Source: Bacillota bacterium
Lineage (GTDB): Bacteria > Bacillota > Clostridia > Lachnospirales > Lachnospiraceae
Length of the DNA stretch: 64,000 nt
NCBI GenBank assembly: GCA_023421075.1
Contig: JAEZUM010000046.1
Location: 1 to 64,000, forward strand
Direction of reading: 5' to 3'
Part shown: piece by piece, positions 52,798 to 62,394 of the stretch
Layout of the letters: the number at the start of each line of letters is the position of its first letter
How positions within the stretch are numbered: position 1 is the first letter of the stretch
The notes under the pieces: generated by a model
Seen by the model: the letters and a program-made list of their open reading frames with translations, nothing else
Told to the model about the DNA's origin: nothing
Databases searched by the model: none
Made by a program: the position numbers and the translations under genes

Positions 52798-54141
52798 TCA
52801 TTTTTTACGAAACCTGGATATAAAAAATCCATCCGTATCATGAATGCCGGGTATCAATTGAAGATAACCCTGATCCGAAGTCTCGGTAAGCAGTTTCTCG
52901 GGCAGATATTCATTCAGACTCTCTGCCTCAAAATCATAATGCTCCAGGAACCAGTTGCGGTTATCGACATTCTCACCGTGATAAACCGTACAGGTACTAA
53001 AGATTAATCTACCGCCCTTTTTCACATATTTTGATACTTTATCCAAAATAATCCTTTGTAATTCTATCAGCTCTTTATGTTGATTTTGTGTCAACTTGTA
53101 TTTTATATCCGACTTTTTACCTAAAACGCCTAAGCCGCTGCAGGGAAGATCCGCAATCACTACATCCGCAGCTCCTATGATATCCGGGTCCAATTCGGTA
53201 GCATCCCATACCTTTACGTCGATATTGGTAGCACCGAGACGTTTGATATTATCCGTAATCAGCTTTGCTTTATATTCCGTTAAATCCCTGGCCGATACTT
53301 TTCTTGCACTTTGAGCAGCATGCAGCGCTTTTCCTCCGGGTGCGGAACAGACATCAACAACAAAATCCGTTGGACCGATGTCCGCGACCTCGCACACCAA
53401 CATTGAACTGACATCCTGTATCGTGAAGAGACCTTCCCGGAACGTATCCAGTTTATCTAAATAATCGTAATCCTTGATTCTGAAGGCATAATCCAGATAG
53501 CCGCTGGCTTCTACCGTAACACCTTCCTCCTTGAGCTTTTTAACCAGCTCCTCCGGAGTTATTTTAGCCAGATTACAACGGATGGTCGTTTCCTTTTCAT
53601 TCAGGGAGGCTGCCAGCATCCTTTCAACCACCGGATCGGTGTATTGTCCTAACAACTCTTCCACCAGCCACTTAGGGGTAGAATATGCAACCACCAGGTA
53701 ATCAATCGGCTGCTTCCCGGGATCCGGATATTCGATATCCCTACCCGCTCTTGCGATGTTTCGAAGTACCGCATTCACAAAACCGGAAAGCTTGGTAAAG
53801 CTGCGTTTCTTCGCAAGCTTAACGGCTTCGTTACAGACTGCTGATACCGGTACCTGATCCATGAACATCAGCTGATATACGCTCATCCTGAGCAGATTAC
53901 GAATAAAGGGCTTCATCTTTGTTACCGGTAACGAGGCATGTTTATTAATAATGTAGTCTAGGGTCAGGTATCTCTTTACCGTTCCGTGAAAAATTCTTGT
54001 TATAAAGGCTCTTTCCTGCTTTTCTAACATCTGATGCTGTCGTAAGGTCTGATTGAGGATTGTATGACTATACTTGCCCTCCTCCAGAACCTCCAATAAC
54101 ATCGCTAGAACTATCTCTCTTGAACCCATCGGATCAGTCAC
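52798..54141 (-). CDS. rsmB: 16S rRNA m5C967 methyltransferase RsmB
   Basis: SAM-dependent methyltransferase with an N-terminal NusB-like RNA-binding domain (about residues 1-135) and a Rossmann domain with VDVCSAPGGKALH. The catalytic cysteines are in IADLPCSGLG and IFSTCTVYHGEN. The GTG at 54141 lies eight bases after GGAGG and is preferred; ATG at 54129 is another option. The start overlaps the end of the peptidase gene. 447 residues. Confidence 0.94.
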   Translation of the reverse strand: MTDPMGSREIVLAMLLEVLEEGKYSHTILNQTLRQHQMLEKQERAFITRIFHGTVKRYLTLDYIINKHASLPVTKMKPFIRNLLRMSVYQLMFMDQVPVSAVCNEAVKLAKKRSFTKLSGFVNAVLRNIARAGRDIEYPDPGKQPIDYLVVAYSTPKWLVEELLGQYTDPVVERMLAASLNEKETTIRCNLAKITPEELVKKLKEEGVTVEASGYLDYAFRIKDYDYLDKLDTFREGLFTIQDVSSMLVCEVADIGPTDFVVDVCSAPGGKALHAAQSARKVSARDLTEYKAKLITDNIKRLGATNIDVKVWDATELDPDIIGAADVVIADLPCSGLGVLGKKSDIKYKLTQNQHKELIELQRIILDKVSKYVKKGGRLIFSTCTVYHGENVDNRNWFLEHYDFEAESLNEYLPEKLLTETSDQGYLQLIPGIHDTDGFFISRFRKK

Positions 54142-54835
54142 GTCTTCTTCCTCCACCAAACAGAATGATCAATCGGAGCAGCTGTAAGATGGTTGCTGCC
54201 GCTGCCGCAACATAGGTAAGTGCAGCAGCATCCAAAACTTTCTTGGATTGTCTTAGTTCATCCTCATATAGTATTCCGGTTTCACCCAGCCTTGCAATCG
54301 CACGCTTTGAAGCATTGAACTCTACCGGAAGTGTAATCAATTGAAACAGTAGGGCTAATGAGAATAATATAATTCCCAAATCAATCAGGGATTGAAAGCC
54401 ACCGATAAATAAGCCGATCAAAATAAGTGGCCAGGCAGCCATGGAACCAAATCTTGCCACCGGTACCAATACTCCTCTGATTTTAAGCGGTGCATAGGAA
54501 TTCTGGTGCTGAATTGCATGTCCGCACTCATGGGCAGCGACTCCGATGGCAGCCAGGGAATTGGAATAATAGACTGAATCGGATAATCTTAATACCTTGT
54601 GTCTGGGATCATAATGATCGCTCAAATTGCCGGAGACCTGTTCGATCTGCACGTCATAGATCCCGGAGCTCTGCAGAAGCTTGGCCGCAGCCTGAGCACC
54701 CGTCAAACCGGACATACTTCTTACGGCGGAATACTTCGCAAAGGTTGACTTGACCTTAGCAGAAGCCAGCATGGATATTACCACGCCGATGAGTACCAAA
54801 ATATAAGTTGAATCAAAATAAGGGTAAAAACCCAT
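54134..54835 (-). CDS. YugP-type zinc-dependent membrane metallopeptidase
   Basis: Membrane protein of 233 residues with the HEXXH-type zinc motif AAHECGHAIQHQ (about residues 101-112) and several hydrophobic segments (about residues 8-24, 125-170, 205-225). This belongs to the neutral zinc metallopeptidase family (YugP). Its substrate is unknown. It often sits between fmt and rsmB in Clostridia, and does here. A strong AAGGAGG precedes the start. Confidence 0.92.
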   Translation of the reverse strand: MGFYPYFDSTYILVLIGVVISMLASAKVKSTFAKYSAVRSMSGLTGAQAAAKLLQSSGIYDVQIEQVSGNLSDHYDPRHKVLRLSDSVYYSNSLAAIGVAAHECGHAIQHQNSYAPLKIRGVLVPVARFGSMAAWPLILIGLFIGGFQSLIDLGIILFSLALLFQLITLPVEFNASKRAIARLGETGILYEDELRQSKKVLDAAALTYVAAAAATILQLLRLIILFGGGRRRD

Positions 54836-54858
54836 AAAAACACCTCCTTATAAACAAA

Positions 54859-54897
54859 CAAAGCAAAATTAGTGCCAGCAAATTACCCGGCACTAAT
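54859..54897 (-). terminator. Hairpin between fmt and the peptidase gene
   Basis: ATTAGTGCC/GGCACTAAT (54868-54876 with 54889-54897) followed by TTTTGC on the minus strand. It could partly terminate fmt transcripts before yugP. Confidence 0.55.
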
Positions 54898-54926
54898 CAG
54901 GAAACCGGAAGAAGTACCTGAGTACA

Positions 54927-55865
54927 TCATCCTTGTCCAAGGATCGTTCCCAGCGTTAACGGATATCCACGCAAAAACAAATCCGTGGTCATCCTCTTCT
55001 TTCCCTCCAGCTGTAATTCTTTAATTACCAGTGCACCGTCACCGGTTGCAACAACGAAGGCTTCCTTACGTAACTCAATGATCTGACCGGGCTTTGCCGT
55101 ATGATCAATACAAGGCTCTACACTTGCCTGCCATAGCTTCAGCGTCTTGCCGGACAGGGTAGTGTATGCACTCGGCCAGGGATTAAGTCCACGGATCAGC
55201 CGTTCCAGCTTTATGGCTGGCTGGTTAAAGTCTACCCGTCCCATCTCTTTACTAAGTACCTTCACATAAGTTGCCTTATCATTATCCTGTACCGTTCTTG
55301 CTGCAGTCCCTGCTTCCAGTTGTTCAAGAGCTTCTATTAATAAGTCTGCTCCAAGCTGTGCCATTTTATCAAAAAGGCTGCCGCCGGTTTCATTCTCTGC
55401 AATTGGCAGCTTCGCCTGCAGGATCATATCTCCTGTATCGATGCCCACGTCCATATGCATAATAGTAATACCGGTTTCACTCTCACCATCAATAATAGAG
55501 TATTGGATCGGTGCAGCGCCACGATATTTGGGCAAAAGGGAACCATGAACATTAATACAGCCATAAGGCGGTATATCAAGAAGTACTTTCGGCAGAATTT
55601 GTCCGAAAGCAGCAACCACGATGACCTCCGGTGCCAGTGTTCTCACCGTTTCAAGAAACTCCGGCTCCTTCGCCTTATTTGGTTGATACACCGGTATATC
55701 ATTTTTAAGTGCAAGCTCCTTTACCGGCGAGATGCTCAGCTCCTGAGCTCTGCCCTTCAGCTTATCCGGTTGAGTCACCACACCGATCAGTTCATGCTTA
55801 GAATTAATTAATTTATTTAGCGTAACTGCCGCAAAATCCGGCGTTCCCATGAATAAAACCTTCAT
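54927..55865 (-). CDS. fmt: Methionyl-tRNA formyltransferase
   Basis: Formylates initiator Met-tRNA with 10-formyl-THF. N-terminal formyltransferase fold starting MKVLFMGTPDFAAVTL; the active-site block INVHGSLLPKYRGAAPIQYSI and the LxxGxxxTGI loop with acidic residue are present; C-terminal tRNA-binding domain follows. 312 residues. It is next to def, which removes the same formyl group, as usual. Confidence 0.97.
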   Translation of the reverse strand: MKVLFMGTPDFAAVTLNKLINSKHELIGVVTQPDKLKGRAQELSISPVKELALKNDIPVYQPNKAKEPEFLETVRTLAPEVIVVAAFGQILPKVLLDIPPYGCINVHGSLLPKYRGAAPIQYSIIDGESETGITIMHMDVGIDTGDMILQAKLPIAENETGGSLFDKMAQLGADLLIEALEQLEAGTAARTVQDNDKATYVKVLSKEMGRVDFNQPAIKLERLIRGLNPWPSAYTTLSGKTLKLWQASVEPCIDHTAKPGQIIELRKEAFVVATGDGALVIKELQLEGKKRMTTDLFLRGYPLTLGTILGQG

Positions 55866-55903
55866 CCCGATCAGTCCTTTCCATAACGTTCCTTCGGTAA
55901 GTA

Positions 55904-56389
55904 TTATTGTACCTCTTCCGTTATAACAACATCTCTCAGTTCACCGATGGTCTGATCTACATAAAGCTTACCATCCAGATGATCCAGTTCGTGACAGAAG
56001 GCTCTGGCAAGTAATCCGGTACCCTCAATCGTATACTCTTCCATTTTCTCGTTATATGCCTTCACCTTAACATATTCCGGTCTGCTTACGGTTCCTACCT
56101 TACCCGGTACACTCAAGCATCCTTCATCGCCGATCTGCTCCCCGTCACGTTCCACAATCACAGGATTGATTAAGATGATCGGCTCATTTCCTTCCTCGGA
56201 AACATCAATAACCACCAGTCGTTTTAAAATCCCTACCTGAGGAGCAGCAAGTCCGACACCATTTGCATCGTACATGGTATCCAGCATATCCTCAATTAAG
56301 GTAAGAAGCTTCTTGTCAACTGCCACTATTTCTTTTGCCACCTTATTCAGGACGGAATCTCCAACTTCTCTGATATTTCTGATTGCCAT
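55904..56389 (-). CDS. def: Peptide deformylase
   Basis: Metal enzyme removing the N-formyl group from new proteins. All three motifs are present: GVGLAAPQVG, EGCLSVPG (metal Cys) and HELDHLDG (metal His pair). The ATG at 56389 (MAIRNIREVGD) is chosen because GAGAGG is at suitable spacing; the frame opens three codons earlier. 161 residues. It lies 38 bp before fmt. Confidence 0.97.
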   Translation of the reverse strand: MAIRNIREVGDSVLNKVAKEIVAVDKKLLTLIEDMLDTMYDANGVGLAAPQVGILKRLVVIDVSEEGNEPIILINPVIVERDGEQIGDEGCLSVPGKVGTVSRPEYVKVKAYNEKMEEYTIEGTGLLARAFCHELDHLDGKLYVDQTIGELRDVVITEEVQ

Positions 56390-56563
56390 ATGCTTCATCC
56401 TCTCTATCGTTTCATTTCACAAAGTTTATTATTGGTTGTATTGCCAATGTTTTGAAAACATCATAAGCAATTATAATATAATATCATATTTCAATCTGTT
56501 TTATCAACAAAATATCTCTTAAGGTCATAAATTATTCATAAAATTGATAATTATTAGGTTAAA

Positions 56564-58810
56564 TCAATAGCTACTCATCGGATCAAAATCAAATTGGAGA
56601 TTACAGCCGGTAAACTGTTCGGAGTACGTAAAATACCCTTCCAGATAATTCTTCATCCGGATCAATTCCTCATAATCGCTGTATTTTAAGTAAATCACTC
56701 TTCGGAAGGTGTCGTTTACTCTCGCTATTGCCGCAGGAGCCGGTCCGATTACCGAAACACTCAGCTGCTCACGCTCCAGATATAGCTTTAACGCCTCTCC
56801 AAGCTGTGCCGCCGCCCGATCTGCTTTCTCCTCTTCCTTCGAAGTAATCAATGCCAACAACATATGAGCAACAGGGGGATATTGCAACAAACTGCGATAG
56901 AGGATCTCCTGTTCATAGAATGCCTCATAATCCCCGGCAGCAGCTGCAACAATGCTATAGTGCTCCGGATGATAGGTCTGAATTACTACCTCTCCCGGAA
57001 GTACATCTCTTCCGGCTCTGCCTGCTGCCTGACAGAGCAACTGAAAGGTTCTCTCACTTGCTCTGAAATCACCGGTATACAATGAGAGATCAGCTGCTAT
57101 GATTCCCACCAAGGTAACTTTCGGAAAATCGTGCCCCTTTACGATCATCTGCGTCCCCACAAGAATGTCAGCCCGATGCTCGGAAAATGCGTTAAGAATT
57201 GCTTCATGACCACCCTTATTCTTCGTGGTGTCGGTATCCATACGAAGTACTCTGGCACCCGGAAATTCCTTTTTCACCAGTTCCTCCACCTTCTGTGTTC
57301 CGGTACCGAACGCAGCAATATACCTGGAATTACAGGAGGGGCAATTACCCGGTTGTTTCTCGCTGTACCCGCAGTAATGGCATACCATATTTCCATTATT
57401 ATGAGAGGTTAGAGAAACATCGCAATGTGGACATTTCATCACATATCCGCAGCTGCGGCAGGATACAAAGCCGGCATAGCCACGGCGATTCAGAAACAGC
57501 ATAATCTGTTCCTTCTTATTTAAACGATCCAGAATCAGTTCCTTCAGCTTCTCACTGAAAATGGATTTGTTCTTGTTCTTTAATTCTTCCCGAAGATCCG
57601 CAACCCAAACGACGGGCGGCTGTGCTTCCTTCGCTCTCTTTGTAAGCGTATAGCACTTCATGTCTCCCTTCTTCACCTGGAGAAAGGATTCGGTGGAGGG
57701 AGTGGCTGAACCAAGTACCACCGAGCTGCCGGTCAGTTCTGCTCTCTTCTTTGCAACAAGGATTGCATGGTATTTTGGAGTTGTCTCACTCTTATAGCTA
57801 TTCTCATGCTCCTCATCGATTATAATGAGACCAAGATTCCCAAAGGGCGTAAACAGCGCAGATCTAGGACCGATGATGATATCAATCTCCCCATTGCGGG
57901 CTCGTTGACTCTGGTCAAACCGTTCCCCCTGAGACATCTTAGAATTCATGATGGAGATTCGTTCCCCGAAGCGTCGGTAGAAACGCTGAACTGTCTGATA
58001 AGTAAGCGCTATCTCAGGTATCAGCAGGATGACCTGCTTACCCTTACTGACAACATAGGCAATCATCTCCATATATACTTCTGTTTTACCGCTTCCGGTA
58101 ACTCCATGAAGAAGATAGCTGTCTCGGACTCCATGATCATAATCGTGCATAAAATCCGTTACGATAACCTGCTGTTCCTCATTTAAGGTGACGGATTGAT
58201 ACTGATTATTTTGTATATTAATCGGATTACGATAAACCTGTTCGGATACCAATCTGGTAACTCCCTGCTTCTCCAATCCAAGAATTGTTTCTCTGGATAT
58301 TTTAAGCTTATTCAATGCAACCTCATAATCCAGAACCTTATCACGAAGCAAGGCTTCTAAGAGCCGTAACCTGGCTTTATTGTTTTTTCTCTGATATTCA
58401 TAATACAACTGACTTGCCTGTTCGTGATCGAGAACCAGCTGTATGCTTCGTTGTTCCTTGATTTTCACCGCTTTCCGTACCGGAATGACCGTCTTTAAAG
58501 AATCATTCATCGTACCTCCAAAGGTTTCCTTGATCCAATAAGCAAGATAAATCAAGTGGCTATCAATCATCGGAGCATCGGCAACTACCCTCGATATCGG
58601 TTTGATCAGCTCCGCCTTTAGCTTTGGCTCCGAGGACAAATCCACAATGTAACCGTTAATCTGTCGGTTCCCCTTACCAAAGGGTACAACAACAAGGGAG
58701 CCGATGACAGCCAGCTCTGACAATTCCTCCGGGATGGCATATTGGTATGTCTTATCTAGGTTCTCATGGGAAATATCAATTATGATGTCAGCGTAGCTTT
58801 GATCAGACAT
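56564..58810 (-). CDS. priA: Primosomal replication restart helicase PriA
   Basis: 3'-5' DNA helicase that restarts stalled forks. N-terminal DNA-binding domain, Walker A HGVTGSGKTEVY, DEEH Walker B (IIIDEEHENSY), helicase motifs and a zinc-binding cluster (CRSCGYVMKCPHC, CHYCG, CPSC). The frame is open to 58879; the ATG at 58810 (MSDQSYAD) follows AAAGGAGG at a spacing of five. 748 residues. It lies between murE and def. Confidence 0.97.
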   Translation of the reverse strand: MSDQSYADIIIDISHENLDKTYQYAIPEELSELAVIGSLVVVPFGKGNRQINGYIVDLSSEPKLKAELIKPISRVVADAPMIDSHLIYLAYWIKETFGGTMNDSLKTVIPVRKAVKIKEQRSIQLVLDHEQASQLYYEYQRKNNKARLRLLEALLRDKVLDYEVALNKLKISRETILGLEKQGVTRLVSEQVYRNPINIQNNQYQSVTLNEEQQVIVTDFMHDYDHGVRDSYLLHGVTGSGKTEVYMEMIAYVVSKGKQVILLIPEIALTYQTVQRFYRRFGERISIMNSKMSQGERFDQSQRARNGEIDIIIGPRSALFTPFGNLGLIIIDEEHENSYKSETTPKYHAILVAKKRAELTGSSVVLGSATPSTESFLQVKKGDMKCYTLTKRAKEAQPPVVWVADLREELKNKNKSIFSEKLKELILDRLNKKEQIMLFLNRRGYAGFVSCRSCGYVMKCPHCDVSLTSHNNGNMVCHYCGYSEKQPGNCPSCNSRYIAAFGTGTQKVEELVKKEFPGARVLRMDTDTTKNKGGHEAILNAFSEHRADILVGTQMIVKGHDFPKVTLVGIIAADLSLYTGDFRASERTFQLLCQAAGRAGRDVLPGEVVIQTYHPEHYSIVAAAAGDYEAFYEQEILYRSLLQYPPVAHMLLALITSKEEEKADRAAAQLGEALKLYLEREQLSVSVIGPAPAAIARVNDTFRRVIYLKYSDYEELIRMKNYLEGYFTYSEQFTGCNLQFDFDPMSSY

Positions 58811-58847
58811 AACGGCCTCCTTTGGTATCAATTGTTGTGAATATCTT

Positions 58848-60320
58848 CTACAGGAGCGCTGACTTACTCTGTGCGGCAACCTCTCGAATCAGCTCACGGT
58901 CATCCATGTGGTATTTCACGCCTTTGATTTCCTGATAATCTTCATGCCCCTTACCGGCTACAACAATAACATCACCTTCCTCGGCATGATCGATACTATA
59001 GCGGATTGCTTCCTTACGGTCGATAATCTCCACAAATTTACCGGGTCCTCTCTTCACACCCTCCAGAATATCATTCACGATATCCTGTGGTTCCTCAAAG
59101 CGTGGATTATCACTGGTTACAATCGTAAGGTCTGCCATATTGGAGGATACCTCACCCATCTCATAGCGCCTGCTTTTTGCCCTATTTCCACCACATCCAA
59201 AGACACAGACCAAGCGCTTCGGGTTATATTCCTTCAGAGTGGTCAAGAGACTCTCGAGACTCATGGCATTGTGAGCATAATCCAACATCACACTAAAATG
59301 CTTGGATACCGGAACAAGCTCAACTCTGCCTTTGACATAGACATTTCCCAGGGATTTCATAATTTCTTCATTGCTTACTCCGAAATGCCTGCAAAGAGAA
59401 ATCGCACATAAGGAATTATATACATTAAATTTGCCTGGAATATTCATCTCCACATCAAGATTCATCAAGCCTTCCACGTGATAAGCAATTCCTAAGAAAC
59501 CGGGTTTTTGCAACAGCTTGACATCGGTAGCACGAATATCCGCCATCTCTGTGAAACCGAAGGTCTCCACCTCACAGGTATGGCCTTCCAGAATGTCAGA
59601 TGCATGTTCATCATCGATATTGATTAAGCCCAATTTGCATTGCTTAAATAATTTACTCTTACTGGTCAGATAATCCTCAAAGTCCGTATGCTCCGCACCA
59701 CCGATATGATCCTCACCAAGATTGGTGAATATACCATAATCAAAGGTGAAGCCTGCAACCCGGTTTAGCTTCAAGCCCTGGGAGGATACCTCCATCACCA
59801 CACACTCGCAACCGGCTTCCACCATCTGAGCGAAGGTCTGTTGCAGGGTATAGGATTCCGGTGTTGTATTACTGGCTGGTATCACGGTATCTCCTATTAT
59901 TGTCTCGATGGTTCCGATTAATCCGACCTTCTTACCGGTATTCTCAAGAATCGATTTGATCATATAGGTCGTTGTTGTCTTGCCTTTCGTTCCGGTAATA
60001 CCTATGGTTTTCAAATTCCTTGCAGGATGCCCAAAATATGCGGCAGACATAAAAGCAAGTGCTAGTCTGGTGTCCTTCACTCTTATCACGGTTATATTGG
60101 AAGGCAGATCAATATCTTTTTCTACAATAATCGCCAGAGCTCCCTTCTCTGCAACCTCCTTTGCATATGCATGCCCATCCGATACCGCTCCCGTAATACA
60201 TACAAACACACAATCCGCAGTTACCTTTCTCGAATCATAAACCAGCTCCTTGACAGAGCAGCGATCATCTCCCTGAATGCAGGTATATTCTAATTGAGCG
60301 ATCATATCCTTCAAAATCAT
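58848..60320 (-). CDS. murE: UDP-MurNAc-tripeptide synthetase MurE
   Basis: Adds the third amino acid of the peptidoglycan stem. ATP loop GITGTKGKTTTTYM; C-terminal motif SDNPRFEEPQ carries DNPR, which is the pattern associated with meso-diaminopimelate rather than lysine. 490 residues. In many Firmicutes murE is inside the dcw cluster; here it is about 15 kb away at the head of the murE-priA-def-fmt unit. A strong AAGGAGG precedes the start. Confidence 0.96.
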   Translation of the reverse strand: MILKDMIAQLEYTCIQGDDRCSVKELVYDSRKVTADCVFVCITGAVSDGHAYAKEVAEKGALAIIVEKDIDLPSNITVIRVKDTRLALAFMSAAYFGHPARNLKTIGITGTKGKTTTTYMIKSILENTGKKVGLIGTIETIIGDTVIPASNTTPESYTLQQTFAQMVEAGCECVVMEVSSQGLKLNRVAGFTFDYGIFTNLGEDHIGGAEHTDFEDYLTSKSKLFKQCKLGLINIDDEHASDILEGHTCEVETFGFTEMADIRATDVKLLQKPGFLGIAYHVEGLMNLDVEMNIPGKFNVYNSLCAISLCRHFGVSNEEIMKSLGNVYVKGRVELVPVSKHFSVMLDYAHNAMSLESLLTTLKEYNPKRLVCVFGCGGNRAKSRRYEMGEVSSNMADLTIVTSDNPRFEEPQDIVNDILEGVKRGPGKFVEIIDRKEAIRYSIDHAEEGDVIVVAGKGHEDYQEIKGVKYHMDDRELIREVAAQSKSALL

Positions 60321-60429
60321 AAGTAGTCCTCCTTCGATTACCGCTTGATATTTATATTATTTCCAATAATTGTAATTCTTTTATTCTACACAATATAATT
60401 ATAGGCGATTTATACTATTTGTAAAGCAA

Positions 60430-60462
60430 AAAGATAGGATGAGGAGTAGCCATCCCCATCCT
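60430..60462 (-). terminator. Terminator after the PhzF-like gene
   Basis: A 10-bp stem with one G-U pair (AGGATGGGGA/TCCTCATCCT) followed by ATCTTTTT on the minus strand, about 50 bp after the stop. It separates this gene from murE. Confidence 0.8.
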
Positions 60463-60509
60463 TACAATATATGTTATCCATGTGAATTTAACATAGTCTG
60501 TGGTGTCGT

Positions 60510-61286
60510 CTAGAGATAAATATCTCCGATCAGATGTGTTACTGCTTTCCCACTGATCTCAACACGATCCCCATTATCCTTACAGACTAACTCTCCACCT
60601 CTTTGGGAGCATTGCCTTGCTGACAGGCTCTTCTTTCCGAGACGTTCACTCCAGTAAGGGATCAAACTGGTATGAGAGGAACCGGTTACCGGATCTTCTA
60701 CAATTCCTGCACCGGGAGCAAAAAAACGAGACACAAAATCGCAGCTCTCCCCTGGTGCGGTTACAATAAATCCAAAATACTGATCAATCTTCATCAACAT
60801 ACCAAAATCCGGTTTCATCCCAATTAAGGTTTGCTCACTGTCAACTACCGCCAATAGATCCCTCGCACTTAGTGTCTCTGATACCTTCACACCCAATGCC
60901 GCCTCGAGAAGTTCCGGCTTTGAGCACGGAACCGGTTTTCTGGCAGGAAAATCCATGGTAAAAAGCTCTCCCGTTCTGGTTACCGTTAATATTCCACTCA
61001 TTGTATGAAATTGAACCATCTGCATCGAGGGTTCTATATAATTCATCAATACATAGGCACTGCCTAAGGTAGCGTGTCCACAGAGATCAATTTCCACCTC
61101 AGGAGTAAACCAACGAAGCTTATAGCCCTCTTCTATTTTCACCAGAAAAGCCGTCTCTGCCAGATTGTTCTCAAAGGCAATTTTCTGCATAAGCTCATCC
61201 TCCGGCCATTGATCCATAACACAGACTCCTGCCGGATTACCGCAAAAGTTCTTGTCTGTAAATACATCCACGACATAATATTTCAT
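60510..61286 (-). CDS. PhzF-family isomerase/epimerase-like protein
   Basis: Two-lobed diaminopimelate-epimerase-like fold. N-terminal YYVVDVFTDKNFCGNPAGV and the acidic residue in NNLAETAFL mark the PhzF family, with CGHATLGSAYVL and GIVEDPVTGSSHTSLIPYW conserved. 258 residues. PhzF acts in phenazine synthesis in pseudomonads, but most family members, including this one, have unknown substrates; no phenazine genes are nearby. Confidence 0.92.
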   Translation of the reverse strand: MKYYVVDVFTDKNFCGNPAGVCVMDQWPEDELMQKIAFENNLAETAFLVKIEEGYKLRWFTPEVEIDLCGHATLGSAYVLMNYIEPSMQMVQFHTMSGILTVTRTGELFTMDFPARKPVPCSKPELLEAALGVKVSETLSARDLLAVVDSEQTLIGMKPDFGMLMKIDQYFGFIVTAPGESCDFVSRFFAPGAGIVEDPVTGSSHTSLIPYWSERLGKKSLSARQCSQRGGELVCKDNGDRVEISGKAVTHLIGDIYL

Positions 61287-61368
61287 ATTCTCTAGCCCTC
61301 CCGACCAATTAACAATCTACTTATCTCCAGATTAATGCGCATCTGAAGTCTGTACCGATGAGATCCAC

Positions 61369-62148
61369 TCAGACGATTTTCTTCGGGTCATAACAATAGC
61401 TTCTGACTCTTCCATATGTCACTTCGTTAAAATGATATTTCTCCCCGCCTTCTTCAAAGCAAAACTCGACTTCTCTGCCTACCATCGTTCCTTTTATGAT
61501 TTGTTGAGTTATAAATAACACATCCTCGATATAACTGATTCCGAGAATATTCTTGGATTGATGAATATGTCCCGGATAGATGATCAGCTCCGGATATGGC
61601 CTGACAATCTCTAATAGACGTTCGATCTGCTTTTCATACTCTATTAATGTGCTGCTCTCCTCCAGCCACATCCAGTAAATACCGGCACCAATGGTATCAC
61701 CGGTATAGATCAGTTGATTCTCACGGTCCAGAAGAACAACACTACCAAAGGTATGTCCCGGTACCAAAAGTACCTCAAGACATATTCCGCCAAGGTCGAA
61801 TACTTGTCCCTCTGTTATATCCTTTATCGTTCTTAGGTCTACTCCCTTTTTATCTTCCTCAAGCATCCAAAGATCCTTATGCTGAAGATACATATCACAT
61901 CCGGCAGCCATAAATTCATCTGCACCAATTCCGGCATGATCACCATGTCCATGGGTTAAAATCATCGATAAGGGTAATTCAGTGATCTCACGGGCTTTTT
62001 CATAGACCCCTGCCACCTCACAAAGTCCATCGATCATAACTGCAGCATGATCACCGCATACCAGATAAGCGTCCACTGGACTAAATTCATTCTTTTCATG
62101 GAATTGCCATACTCTGTCATTGATCCGAAATATCTCAAGTGTATTCAT
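61369..62148 (-). CDS. Metallo-beta-lactamase-fold hydrolase
   Basis: Cytoplasmic MBL-fold protein with the metal site THGHGDHAG (HxHxDH type), a later metal-binding His in LVPGHTFGSV, the bridging Asp region IYTGDTI and a last His in YPGHIHQ. About 259 residues from the ATG at 62148, which follows GAGGAA. It resembles generic glyoxalase II-like hydrolases; the substrate is unknown. The N-terminus before 62148 has no ribosome binding site. Confidence 0.9.
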   Translation of the reverse strand: MNTLEIFRINDRVWQFHEKNEFSPVDAYLVCGDHAAVMIDGLCEVAGVYEKAREITELPLSMILTHGHGDHAGIGADEFMAAGCDMYLQHKDLWMLEEDKKGVDLRTIKDITEGQVFDLGGICLEVLLVPGHTFGSVVLLDRENQLIYTGDTIGAGIYWMWLEESSTLIEYEKQIERLLEIVRPYPELIIYPGHIHQSKNILGISYIEDVLFITQQIIKGTMVGREVEFCFEEGGEKYHFNEVTYGRVRSYCYDPKKIV

Positions 62149-62394
62149 ATTCTTCCTCATTTCTGCACTGCTTTTATTTATACACATCTCATGATCGTGT
62201 ACACGCGGTATATTTTATTCAGGTTACCACCATTTGTTAAAAATGTCCATAAAATTTACATTACCCGGCATGAGACTTCATTACCATTCCTGCAGGTTCA
62301 ATGGTACCGTCTCACACCGGGCTTAAAGTAAAAAAATTATAAGATCACTGATGATTTACTTAAGAAATCATGACCGGGCAGGCTTCATAATTGA